Source: Polynucleobacter meluiroseus
GTDB lineage: Bacteria > Pseudomonadota > Gammaproteobacteria > Burkholderiales > Burkholderiaceae
Reading direction: 5' to 3'
Length of the DNA: 5,313 bases
Assembly: GCA_943329505.2 (NCBI GenBank)
Contig: CALQED020000107.1
Span: 1 to 5,313, forward strand
Shown: positions 1 to 5,313 of the stretch, piece after piece
How the letters are laid out: each line of letters begins with the position of its first letter
Position numbering within the stretch: the stretch's first letter is position 1
The notes under the pieces: generated by a model
Database searches by the model: none
Seen by the model: only the letters and a program-made list of their open reading frames with translations
What the model was told of the DNA's origin: nothing
Program-made: the position numbers and the translations under genes

Positions 1-278
1 CTGCTATTAAAGTCGCCGGGGGCCATCACGAAAAATGGGATGGCTCTGGTTACCCAAGAAAGTTAAAAGGTGAAGATATTCCGATTGAAGCTCGCATCAT
101 GACAGTAGCCGATATATTTGATGCACTAATCAGTGATCGTCCCTATAAAAAAGGCTGGAGTGTTGAAGAAGCCTGGAATGAGATTGTGGTCAATAGCGGC
201 ACTGCATTTGATCCGATTGTTGTAGAAGCCTTCATCGCTGAGCGCGAGGCTTTTGAAGAGATTGCTAGCAAACACTAG
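1..278 (+). CDS. HD-GYP domain protein, C-terminal fragment (partial at left edge)
   Basis: This is the 3' end of a gene that starts outside the window; the first full codon is at position 3 and the TAG stop is at 276-278, giving 91 residues. Fragment residues 8-18 read [11 protein letters not shown], the HD-GYP signature containing two metal-ligand histidines and the GYP triplet. It is followed by the usual [12 protein letters not shown] and SDRPYKK blocks and a terminal [12 protein letters not shown] segment. HD-GYP proteins are cytoplasmic phosphodiesterases that hydrolyse cyclic di-GMP and so affect motility and biofilm formation. The N-terminal part (the HD pair and any receiver, PAS or other sensor domain) is not visible, so the input signal cannot be named. 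The family call is firm; enzymatic activity is inferred from the intact motif. The gene converges on the minus-strand binding-protein gene with a 23-bp gap. Confidence 0.93.
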   Translation, partial: AIKVAGGHHEKWDGSGYPRKLKGEDIPIEARIMTVADIFDALISDRPYKKGWSVEEAWNEIVVNSGTAFDPIVVEAFIAEREAFEEIASKH

Positions 279-289
279 AAATCTCTTCA
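254..289. terminator. Hairpin between convergent genes, possible bidirectional terminator
   Basis: Positions 254-263 (TGAAGAGATT) are the exact reverse complement of 280-289 (AATCTCTTCA), a 10-bp stem. Inside it, after a single G/A mismatch (264 and 279), CTAG at 265-268 pairs with CTAG at 275-278 around a six-base loop CAAACA. The HD-GYP stop codon lies in the inner stem. The position between two converging genes suits a terminator serving both strands. Neither side carries a real U-tract, so it is not a textbook intrinsic terminator; it could instead block 3' exonucleases or simply collide with coding sequence. The structure is seen directly; the function is inferred. Confidence 0.5.
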
Positions 290-301
290 TAACCTAACTG
301 C

Positions 302-1276
302 TTATTGTTTTGGCATAGCCTTGACTACTTTGATCATACGATCACCATCTTCTTGAGCAAATTTCTTGAATTCATTGGTATCACGATAATCAAAAATCAT
401 GCCTCTTTGATTCATGGCAGTCTCTAATTGACCAGATTGCACACCTTCTTTCACTGCCTTATTGAGAGTGTCAATAATGGCTGCCGGAGTACCTGCTGGA
501 ACAAATAAGCCATTCCAAATATTGTATTCAGCATCAAAGCCAGACTCTCGATAAGAGGGCACATTCGGTAATAACTTAATCCGCTTCGGACCAGAAACTG
601 CGATTGGTCGGACTTTGCCAGACTCAATTTGAGGGATCGCTACAGAAGGAATGGCAGTAGTCATATCCACCTGGCCACCTAATAAAGCCAGCATAGAAGG
701 GCCTCCGCCTCCAAAAGGCACTTGCAAGAACTTCGCGCCAGCAGCATAGGCTAGCATCTCAACGGAGAGGTTAATGGGGCCAAAATTGCCTGATGAAGAA
801 TAGGTGATCGCATTTGGCTTTTCTTTTGCGGCCTTCATCAGTTCATTTAAGTTTTTCCAAGGCGCATCGGTTTTCACCAACATCACCATGGGATCATTAG
901 AGATCATCGCAATGGGCACTAACTGGTTGACTTCATATAAAGAATTTTTTCCCTGCGCCCGCTCAGCATCAGGTGACACCATGATGGATGACAGACCCAT
1001 GAGCAAGGTATAGCCATCAGGTTTTGCGTTTGCGACAAATGCATTACCAATTTGGCCACCAACACCTGGCTTAAAGTTCACAATCACAGGCTGCTTAAGG
1101 GTTTTCGTTAAAGAATCTGCTAATACTCTTGCATTCGCATCTGATGATCCGCCAGGAGGATTAGGAACGATGAGGGTAATGGGCCTATTTGGGTAAGGAT
1201 CTTCCGCAAATACATTTGATACAGATAAGACTGGTAGTAGCAACGCCAACGCAATCGCAGGGAGTTTTTTAAACAT
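302..1276 (-). CDS. Bug/TctC-family tripartite tricarboxylate transporter substrate-binding protein
   Basis: This 324-residue protein has the usual length for the Bug (TctC) family, periplasmic receptors that clamp small carboxylates or related compounds. A signal peptide is clear: MFKK, then a hydrophobic core, with likely cleavage after VFA (residue 24). The mature start YPNRPITLIVP and the PGGSSDANAR block (41-50) are the Bug fingerprint. NFKPGVGGQIG (67-77) and PDGYT (86-90) supply the second ligand-binding loop. Later come GGQVDM, an SGKVRPIAVSG strand and the LPNVPSYRESGF segment, all in family order. The ATG at 1276 is supported by a TTGAGG Shine-Dalgarno (1285-1290 on the minus strand) eight bases upstream. 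No TctA or TctB permease gene is adjacent, which is common for Bug genes in Burkholderiales. The ligand cannot be read from the sequence. It is transcribed alone, divergently from the SDR gene. Confidence 0.93.
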   Translation of the reverse strand: MFKKLPAIALALLLPVLSVSNVFAEDPYPNRPITLIVPNPPGGSSDANARVLADSLTKTLKQPVIVNFKPGVGGQIGNAFVANAKPDGYTLLMGLSSIMVSPDAERAQGKNSLYEVNQLVPIAMISNDPMVMLVKTDAPWKNLNELMKAAKEKPNAITYSSSGNFGPINLSVEMLAYAAGAKFLQVPFGGGGPSMLALLGGQVDMTTAIPSVAIPQIESGKVRPIAVSGPKRIKLLPNVPSYRESGFDAEYNIWNGLFVPAGTPAAIIDTLNKAVKEGVQSGQLETAMNQRGMIFDYRDTNEFKKFAQEDGDRMIKVVKAMPKQ

Positions 1277-1479
1277 AGTGCATACCTCAATTCATGTAGA
1301 AAAATTTAAGACAAATTCATTAGGAAATATAGTAATCCACCTAGACTAAAAAGTTTGATATCCGTTTAATCTCTATTTCCCCTAGCAAATATTTAAAGCC
1401 CATCTTATGATGTCAGATGACTCAAAATAGCATTCTATGGGCATATTAATCACTTTATAACGATATCAGGATCAATCTT
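1277..1479. promoter_or_regulatory. Divergent intergenic region with nested inverted repeats
   Basis: These 203 bases separate the minus-strand Bug gene from the plus-strand SDR gene, so promoters for both must lie here or nearby. GCCCAT at 1398-1403 is mirrored by ATGGGC at 1437-1442. Between them sit GTCA-GA-TGAC (1412-1421, flanked by TGA and TCA with one extra T) and ATAG-CATT-CTAT (1427-1438). The GTCA-N2-TGAC core resembles the short dyads bound by GntR-type regulators, but no regulator gene is in the window. TATGAT at 1406-1411 and TATAAC at 1456-1461 are possible -10 boxes for the SDR unit; neither has a good -35 partner. On the minus strand TACTAT (1328-1333) is a weak -10 candidate. 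Promoter assignments are tentative; the repeats are seen directly. Confidence 0.45.
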
Positions 1480-2235
1480 ATGGCAACTTATCCGGAGATG
1501 AAGAATCGCGCTGTGGCTATTACTGGTGCTGCGGCAGGTATAGGTGAGGTAGCAGCAAGGTCTTTTTATCAGCAAGGTGCCCATGTTTACCTATTGGATA
1601 TTGATCAAGCGGGAATTGAGAAAATTGCTACTGAGTTAGGTGAGCGGGCCCACCCAATACAAGTCGATATCACTAATCCAGAATCGGTTTCAGAGACCTT
1701 TAAGGCGATTGATCGTGCTGGTAACGGATTGGATGTGTTTATTAACTGTGCTGGGGGCTATCAGAAGCTATTAAATGTCGAAAATATGGATCTAGAGGAG
1801 TGGGATAAGACTATCTCCTTAAATCTGCGAGCAGTGTTTCTTTGCTGCCAAGCAGCAATTCCTCGGTTAAAAAAGTCCAAAGCTGGACGCATTATTAACG
1901 TCACTTCAATCTCTGGCAGAACAGTGCATGCCACCTCCTCACCAGCCTATGGTTCCGCTAAGGCTGGTGTCACTCAGTTAACTCGCTTTTTGGCTTATGA
2001 GCTAGGGCAATATGGCATTACCGCCAATACGATCGCGCCCTTAACCACCTTAACACCCAGAGTGGCAGCCCTCAGAACTCCGGAAGATGTTGCTAAGATT
2101 GCTTCACAAGTACCTTTGGGCAGACTTGCAGTAGAGGATGATCATGTTTCAGCAATGTTGTACTTAGCATCAGATGGAGCAGCTTTTGTGACTGGTGTCG
2201 CCCTAGATACCAATGGCGGCAGGGTGATGCTCTAG
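1480..2235 (+). CDS. Short-chain dehydrogenase/reductase (classical SDR)
   Basis: This 251-residue cytoplasmic NAD(P)-dependent oxidoreductase has the normal length for a classical SDR. The cofactor loop TGAAAGIG is at residues 15-22. An aspartate at 40, ending strand 2 (LLDID), favours NAD(H) over NADP(H). D63 in VDIT contacts adenine, and NCAG (89-92) is a mild variant of NNAG. The catalytic set is N115, S143, Y157 and K161 (YGSAK). The usual PG after the fifth or sixth strand is replaced by PL (187-188, NTIAPLTTLTPR), which is unusual. The ATG at 1480 has CAGGA eight bases upstream. It heads a same-strand unit with two binding proteins, the first only 28 bp after its stop, suggesting it acts on the imported substrate, perhaps a hydroxy or keto acid or polyol. 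The specific substrate is unknown; FabG-like annotations would be over-interpretation. Confidence 0.92.
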   Translation: MATYPEMKNRAVAITGAAAGIGEVAARSFYQQGAHVYLLDIDQAGIEKIATELGERAHPIQVDITNPESVSETFKAIDRAGNGLDVFINCAGGYQKLLNVENMDLEEWDKTISLNLRAVFLCCQAAIPRLKKSKAGRIINVTSISGRTVHATSSPAYGSAKAGVTQLTRFLAYELGQYGITANTIAPLTTLTPRVAALRTPEDVAKIASQVPLGRLAVEDDHVSAMLYLASDGAAFVTGVALDTNGGRVML

Positions 2236-2263
2236 AGCAAAACATTCAATATAGGAGACGAAT

Positions 2264-3238
2264 ATGAGAAGCTTTAAAACATTCAGGATGCTAACTTTTA
2301 TAACTTGTTTATTGTCATTATCAAGTTATTCCTATGCCCAAACTTGGCCCAATAGTTCAATGACTTTTGTGACGCCATTAGCAGTAGGGAGCGCTTCAGA
2401 TGTTGCCTTACGCATTGTTTCTGAGCAATTAAGTAAGTCTCTAGGCCAATCTATTTTGATTGATAACCAAACCGGTGCATCGGGAGCGATTGGTGCTGAA
2501 AAAGTGGCCAATGCCAATCCGAATGGAACGGTATTTTGTGGCTGTAACAATGCCATCCTGAGTGTTCTGCCTCAATTAAGAAAAGTACCTTATAACCCTG
2601 CAAAAAGTTTTAAGCCAATAGGGATGGTGGCAGTATTGCCAACGGTGCTGGTTGTGAATGCGGATTCACCTTATAAAACAGTCAAAGACATCGTAGACTT
2701 TGCTAAAGCCAATCCTGGAAAAATTGAATATGCTTCTGGAGGAGTAGGCAGCCCACAGCACATTGCGATGGCTATGTTTGAATCCATGGCAGGCATTAAA
2801 TTTACCCATGTTCCTTATAAAGGCGCGAGTCAAGCAGCAGTTGGTGTTGCTGGCGGTGAAGTACCAATCATGTTCAATGCGATTGGTACGGTATTGCCTT
2901 TAATCAAGTCAGGTAAGTTGCGCCCGATTGCGATTGCAGGATCCCAAAGAACGCCGATCATGAATGACATTCCCACGGTGAGTGAATCAGGAGTACCGGG
3001 CTATAACTATGCTTCTTGGGTTGGCATTATTGGACCAGCTGGCGTCTCTGATGAGATTGTGAATAAGCTCTCCGGTGAAATCTTAAAAACACTTGCTATG
3101 CCTGAAATTGTGAAGCGCTTAAGTGAAAACGGTATTGACCCCTATCCGATGAGCGCTTCCCAGATGACTACGTTTATGGCTGCTGATTATCAGCGTATGG
3201 GTAAGGTCATTAAAGATGCAGGTATCAGCGGTGATTAA
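2264..3238 (+). CDS. Divergent Bug/TctC-family substrate-binding protein
   Basis: This is a second Bug-family periplasmic receptor, also 324 residues. The signal peptide runs over residues 1-25 with probable cleavage after SYA, leaving QTWPNSS. The family order is intact: a TPLAVGSASDVALR block (37-50), DNQTGASGAIG (67-77), ASGGVGSPQHIAMAMFE, THVPYKGASQA, a SGKLRPIAIAGSQR strand and IPTVSESGVPGY. Compared with the minus-strand paralogue it departs from consensus at ligand-loop positions: the PPGG run is replaced by PLAVGS, and PDGYT by PNGT (86-89). This implies a different ligand or pocket. The start at 2264 has a strong AGGAG (2253-2257) six bases upstream. It lies 28 bp after the SDR gene, and its last codons overlap the next gene, so the three are almost certainly co-transcribed. 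No TctAB permease is adjacent and the ligand is unknown. Confidence 0.92.
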   Translation: MRSFKTFRMLTFITCLLSLSSYSYAQTWPNSSMTFVTPLAVGSASDVALRIVSEQLSKSLGQSILIDNQTGASGAIGAEKVANANPNGTVFCGCNNAILSVLPQLRKVPYNPAKSFKPIGMVAVLPTVLVVNADSPYKTVKDIVDFAKANPGKIEYASGGVGSPQHIAMAMFESMAGIKFTHVPYKGASQAAVGVAGGEVPIMFNAIGTVLPLIKSGKLRPIAIAGSQRTPIMNDIPTVSESGVPGYNYASWVGIIGPAGVSDEIVNKLSGEILKTLAMPEIVKRLSENGIDPYPMSASQMTTFMAADYQRMGKVIKDAGISGD

Positions 3239-4178
3239 TTCTGTGGCCAAGTGGAAAGGTCGGCAGTTTCATTATCAGCCAGTGAAAAGCCACGTCCATC
3301 CTTTTTTGGTGGCTCTATGGGATGCAGTGAAAGAAGAAACGAATGGCTTGGTGGATATCGAGGTCTGCGCCGACAATGGCGGCACTAAGCTTGCACATCT
3401 AGAGATCGTCGATCAGGTCATCGATGGGCAGATTCAATTCTATGCATTGATGGGCAGCATCATGGGGCCCTTGGTGCCTTCCATGAATATACAAAGCCTG
3501 CCTTTTATCTTTAAAACTAGTGAAGATGTCTATGCTTCCATGGATGGAGAGCTTGGGAATTATTTTCGCGATGAACTGCGCTCAAAAGGTATCTACCTGA
3601 TGCCATCAGGACTGATGGAAAATGGTTTTCGCCACATCGTTACCAATAATCGCCCCATTCATACTGCTGCAGATCTTGAGGGCTTAAGCATTCGCATTCC
3701 AGAAGGCGAAGTGTTTGAAGATACCTTCAAAGCTTTAGGAGCTCATCCTGTACAACTATTTGTGCTAGAGCTTTATGAGTCTTTAAAGAATGGAAGCTTG
3801 CAGGCTCAAGAGAATCCTCTGGCCATTATTGAATCACTGAAATTGTATGAAGTGACTAAGTACATTTCTAAGACATTTCATATGTGGTCAGGCTTTAATA
3901 TTATTGGCTGCTTGAGTTTTTGGGAGAGTATGCCTGTCGATATACAGGAAATTATTCTGCGCAATGTGAAGAAATATGTTGATCAGCAGCGTGAGCATAC
4001 CGTTAATCTCAATCACAATCTCTCGGATATGCTGGAAAAGAGAGGGATGGTAATTAACGTTGCAGATACATCGACTTTTCGCCAGCATCTAGGCAAGAGT
4101 TTTTATCAGAAATGGAAAAATGAAGTGGGTGACCGTGCTTGGAATCTTCTCGAGGAACAAGTTGGTAAATTGTCCTAG
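3216..4178 (+). CDS. DctP-type TRAP transporter substrate-binding protein lacking a signal peptide
   Basis: This is a DctP-family solute receptor of up to 320 residues. Diagnostic features are VKSHVHPFLVALWDAV near the start, SLPFIFKTSEDVY (94-106), RPIHTAADLEGLSIRIPEG (146-164) containing the ligand-binding arginine R160, then ELYESLKNG (185-193), QENPLAIIES (198-207) and YEVTKYISKTFH (211-222). These receptors normally work in the periplasm with DctQ/DctM membrane partners, bind carboxylates and carry an N-terminal signal. Here the domain begins within about 12-18 residues of the start and no signal peptide or lipobox is visible. The start is uncertain: ATG 3216 (AAGG at 3203-3206) and GTG 3231 (AGG at 3220-3222) both overlap the Bug gene end, indicating translational coupling, and GTG 3243 is also in frame. 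The same frame stays open back to 3168 and encodes a hydrophobic stretch, but has no ATG, GTG or TTG there. No DctQM genes are present. The family call is firm; location and function are open. Confidence 0.88.
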   Translation: MQVSAVINSVAKWKGRQFHYQPVKSHVHPFLVALWDAVKEETNGLVDIEVCADNGGTKLAHLEIVDQVIDGQIQFYALMGSIMGPLVPSMNIQSLPFIFKTSEDVYASMDGELGNYFRDELRSKGIYLMPSGLMENGFRHIVTNNRPIHTAADLEGLSIRIPEGEVFEDTFKALGAHPVQLFVLELYESLKNGSLQAQENPLAIIESLKLYEVTKYISKTFHMWSGFNIIGCLSFWESMPVDIQEIILRNVKKYVDQQREHTVNLNHNLSDMLEKRGMVINVADTSTFRQHLGKSFYQKWKNEVGDRAWNLLEEQVGKLS

Positions 4179-4200
4179 CGCCTGGCATTTATTTATTCAT

Positions 4201-4216
4201 CCCATTAAGGGTTTTT
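4201..4216 (+). terminator. Weak terminator candidate after the TRAP receptor gene
   Basis: CCC (4201-4203) and GGG (4209-4211) can pair around ATTAA, and TTTTT (4212-4216) follows immediately, 22 bases after the TRAP receptor stop codon. A three-base stem is too short to be convincing, and I see no stronger hairpin with a U-run in this gap. It is recorded because the placement is right. Confidence 0.2.
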
Positions 4217-4343
4217 ACTAATCCTGAACTCTTAGAACCTTAGTGATCTCAGTCATTTTGTACCCCAATTGACATCTATTGATTCTTGCGCGAACACTTT
4301 CAGTTTCATTTAGTATTTGAGTGATAACAAATCAACAATGAGC

Positions 4344-4348
4344 GGGGG
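4344..4348 (+). promoter_or_regulatory. Unusual all-G ribosome binding site
   Basis: GGGGG lies five bases before the ATG at 4354 in place of a normal AGGAGG-like site. It still offers several pairs to the CCUCC of 16S rRNA. It supports the 4354 start, which also places the twin-arginine motif at residues 8-9 as expected for a Tat signal. Confidence 0.5.
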
Positions 4349-4353
4349 CAGAC

Positions 4354-5067
4354 ATGAATGATGAGCCATCAAATCGCAGGAGCTTTCTAAAGGGGGCTAT
4401 CGCAGGAAGTGCTGCTGCGGTTACAGGCGTTTTGCCCGGACCCGTTCAAGCTCAAAGCACGACTGCATCTCAAAATTCTGTGAGCGCAAATCCGGGCTAT
4501 CAGTTTTTTAATTTAGAAGAACAAGCGTTTATTGAGGCAGTCGTCAATCATATGATTCCAGCGGATGATTTATCTCCAAAGGGAACCGACATTGGCGTCA
4601 ATATTTATATCGATCATGCTTTAGCCAATGGCTGGGGAAAAGGCGAGCGTTTATACAATCATGGACCATGGAAAAAAGGTTTGCCGACACAAGGCTACCA
4701 ATCACCACTAACCCCTGCAGAGTTATATCGCGTTTCTATTACTAAATCCAATCTTGCCTGTACTGAGCGTTATGGGAAATGGTTTGATCAAATAACAGAA
4801 GCACAGCGACAAGAATTTTTAGTAGCACTATCGGCTGGAAAAGTAGATTTTAAAGATGGGCCAAGCTCAAAAATGTTCTTTGACATGCTTTATCAAAATG
4901 TCATGGAAGGGATGTTCTCTGATCCTATCTATGGCGGCAATCAAAACAAAGCAGGCTGGCGCTTAATTGGCTTTCCTGGCGCTATTTCACTGCACGCACA
5001 AGATGTAGAAACTTATCTGAATAAAAAATATACAGCACCCATCTTTGGTATTGCTGACCTTAGTTAA
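4354..5067 (+). CDS. Gluconate 2-dehydrogenase subunit 3 family protein (small subunit), Tat signal
   Basis: This 237-residue small (gamma) subunit belongs to the gluconate 2-dehydrogenase type of membrane-bound flavoprotein complex. The N-terminus carries a twin-arginine signal, NRRSFLKG (7-14), followed by an Ala/Gly-rich hydrophobic segment and likely cleavage after VQA (33). The family body is clear: EEQAFIEAVVNHMIPADD (55-72), IGVNIYIDHAL (80-90), and the C-terminal GMFSDPIYGGNQ (186-197) and GWRLIGFPG (201-209). In known complexes (gluconate, sorbitol or fructose dehydrogenases) this subunit is needed for maturation and Tat export of the FAD subunit, which has no signal of its own, and the complex passes electrons to a multi-haem cytochrome c and quinone. 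The FAD-subunit gene starts 37 bp downstream, the normal order. The sugar or sugar-acid substrate cannot be read from this subunit. Confidence 0.92.
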   Translation: MNDEPSNRRSFLKGAIAGSAAAVTGVLPGPVQAQSTTASQNSVSANPGYQFFNLEEQAFIEAVVNHMIPADDLSPKGTDIGVNIYIDHALANGWGKGERLYNHGPWKKGLPTQGYQSPLTPAELYRVSITKSNLACTERYGKWFDQITEAQRQEFLVALSAGKVDFKDGPSSKMFFDMLYQNVMEGMFSDPIYGGNQNKAGWRLIGFPGAISLHAQDVETYLNKKYTAPIFGIADLS

Positions 5068-5095
5068 GAACCCTAGTTCAGAACTTTGTTAATTT

Positions 5096-5099
5096 AGGA
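5096..5099 (+). promoter_or_regulatory. Ribosome binding site deciding between two adjacent ATGs
   Basis: AGGA is followed by two consecutive in-frame ATG codons at 5102 and 5105. The spacing is two bases to the first and five to the second. The second is closer to normal bacterial spacing, so the FAD subunit probably starts at 5105. Confidence 0.5.
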
Positions 5100-5104
5100 A
5101 AATG

Positions 5105-5313
5105 ATGGTTACCAAATTAAAACAGACGGATGTCGTGATCGTCGGCATGGGTTGGACAGGCGGCATCTTAGCCAAAGAACTTGCTGAAGCAGGCCTTAAA
5201 GTCGTTGCACTTGAACGTGGGGATATGCGAACCGCACAAAATGACTATGCGCTTCCCAATATTCGCGATGAATTACGTTATGTAATCCGTCAAGAATTAA
5301 TGCAGAACGCTTC
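5105..5313 (+). CDS. GMC-family FAD oxidoreductase (gluconate dehydrogenase-like large subunit), N-terminal fragment
   Basis: The first 69 codons of a gene cut by the right edge. The protein opens with a short polar leader, then TDVVIVGMGWTGGILAKEL, a Rossmann dinucleotide-binding fold with the GxGxxG motif (GMGWTG). Strand 2 follows, KVVALERG, whose glutamate binds the FAD ribose. The WTGG version of the motif and the downstream ALPNIRDELRY region are typical of the FAD subunit of gluconate 2-dehydrogenase-type complexes rather than of choline dehydrogenase. There is no signal peptide, consistent with export as a passenger of the Tat-targeted small subunit encoded just upstream. The catalytic His and Asn/His near the C-terminus lie outside the window, and a cytochrome c subunit gene is expected after it. 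An ATG one codon earlier (5102) is possible. Confidence 0.88.
   Translation, partial: MVTKLKQTDVVIVGMGWTGGILAKELAEAGLKVVALERGDMRTAQNDYALPNIRDELRYVIRQELMQNA

Larger units (their letters stand above)
4179..4353. promoter_or_regulatory. Intergenic region, probable promoter of the gluconate-dehydrogenase-like unit
   Basis: This 175-bp gap separates the SDR/binding-protein unit from the dehydrogenase unit and no coding sequence is recognised in it. A perfect -35-like TTGACA is at 4269-4274, but 17 bases downstream there is no recognisable -10. TAGTAT at 4311-4316 is a better -10 candidate, without a matching -35. An inverted repeat ATTTG (4315-4319) and CAAAT (4328-4332) surrounds AGTGATAA and overlaps the end of that box, a plausible operator position. 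The size of the gap, compared with the tight spacing on both sides, supports an independent promoter. The exact boxes are uncertain. Confidence 0.35.

Noticed and set aside
804..1013. A 69-residue open frame on the plus strand
   Set aside because: It lies wholly antisense within the well-supported minus-strand Bug gene, has no family resemblance and no ribosome binding site I could identify.
2332..2556. A 74-residue open frame on the minus strand
   Set aside because: It is antisense within the second Bug gene, and its sequence is what that gene's complement produces.
302..3238. Two Bug genes of identical length (324 codons) as a recent duplication
   Set aside because: Their sequences differ throughout, including the signal peptide and ligand loops; the equal length is typical of the family.
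3888..4088. A 66-residue open frame on the minus strand
   Set aside because: It is antisense within the TRAP receptor gene, where DctP-family motifs clearly define the real frame.
2264..4178. A Bug-TRAP fusion protein joined by a frameshift
   Set aside because: The Bug protein is full length with its normal C-terminus, and the TRAP frame has its own plausible starts; no slippery sequence is evident at the overlap.
4338..4361. A seven-codon leader ORF (MSGGRHE) overlapping the small-subunit start
   Set aside because: It is out of frame with the gene, has no ribosome binding site of its own and no attenuator-like structure.

Overview
The window reads as a betaproteobacterial chromosome segment. 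Two Bug-type periplasmic binding proteins (TctC/Bug family, strongly expanded in Burkholderiales), a TRAP-type binding protein and a gluconate-dehydrogenase-like flavoprotein cluster point to Burkholderiaceae. The visibly AT-leaning base and codon use would fit a low-GC member such as Polynucleobacter. The genus is an inference, not something the sequence proves. There is no rRNA, tRNA, insertion sequence, CRISPR array or phage gene.

Layout. (1) 1-278, plus strand: the C-terminal end of an HD-GYP cyclic-di-GMP phosphodiesterase-like protein. (2) 302-1276, minus strand: a complete Bug-type binding protein convergent with the HD-GYP gene. A 10-bp-stem hairpin covers the end of the HD-GYP gene and the start of the short gap. 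(3) 1277-1479: a divergent intergenic region with nested inverted repeats, probably holding promoters for both flanking units. (4) 1480-4178, plus strand: a tight three-gene unit of an SDR dehydrogenase, a second divergent Bug-type binding protein (28 bp later) and a DctP-type TRAP binding protein that overlaps the Bug gene and lacks a signal peptide. (5) 4179-4353: intergenic, with a weak terminator candidate and a probable new promoter. (6) 4354 to the right edge, plus strand: a Tat-exported gluconate 2-dehydrogenase small subunit, then the N-terminus of its GMC-type FAD subunit, cut by the window end.

Working together. The theme is capture and oxidation of small organic acids or sugar acids. 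The binding proteins would capture carboxylates in the periplasm, the SDR would oxidise or reduce a hydroxy/keto compound in the cytoplasm, and the flavoprotein complex would oxidise a sugar or sugar acid in the periplasm and pass electrons to a cytochrome c subunit expected downstream. No transporter membrane subunit (TctA/TctB or DctQ/DctM) lies in the window, so all three binding proteins are orphans here. The oddest item is the signal-less TRAP binding protein translated from inside the end of a Bug gene. I see no convincing undescribed system.
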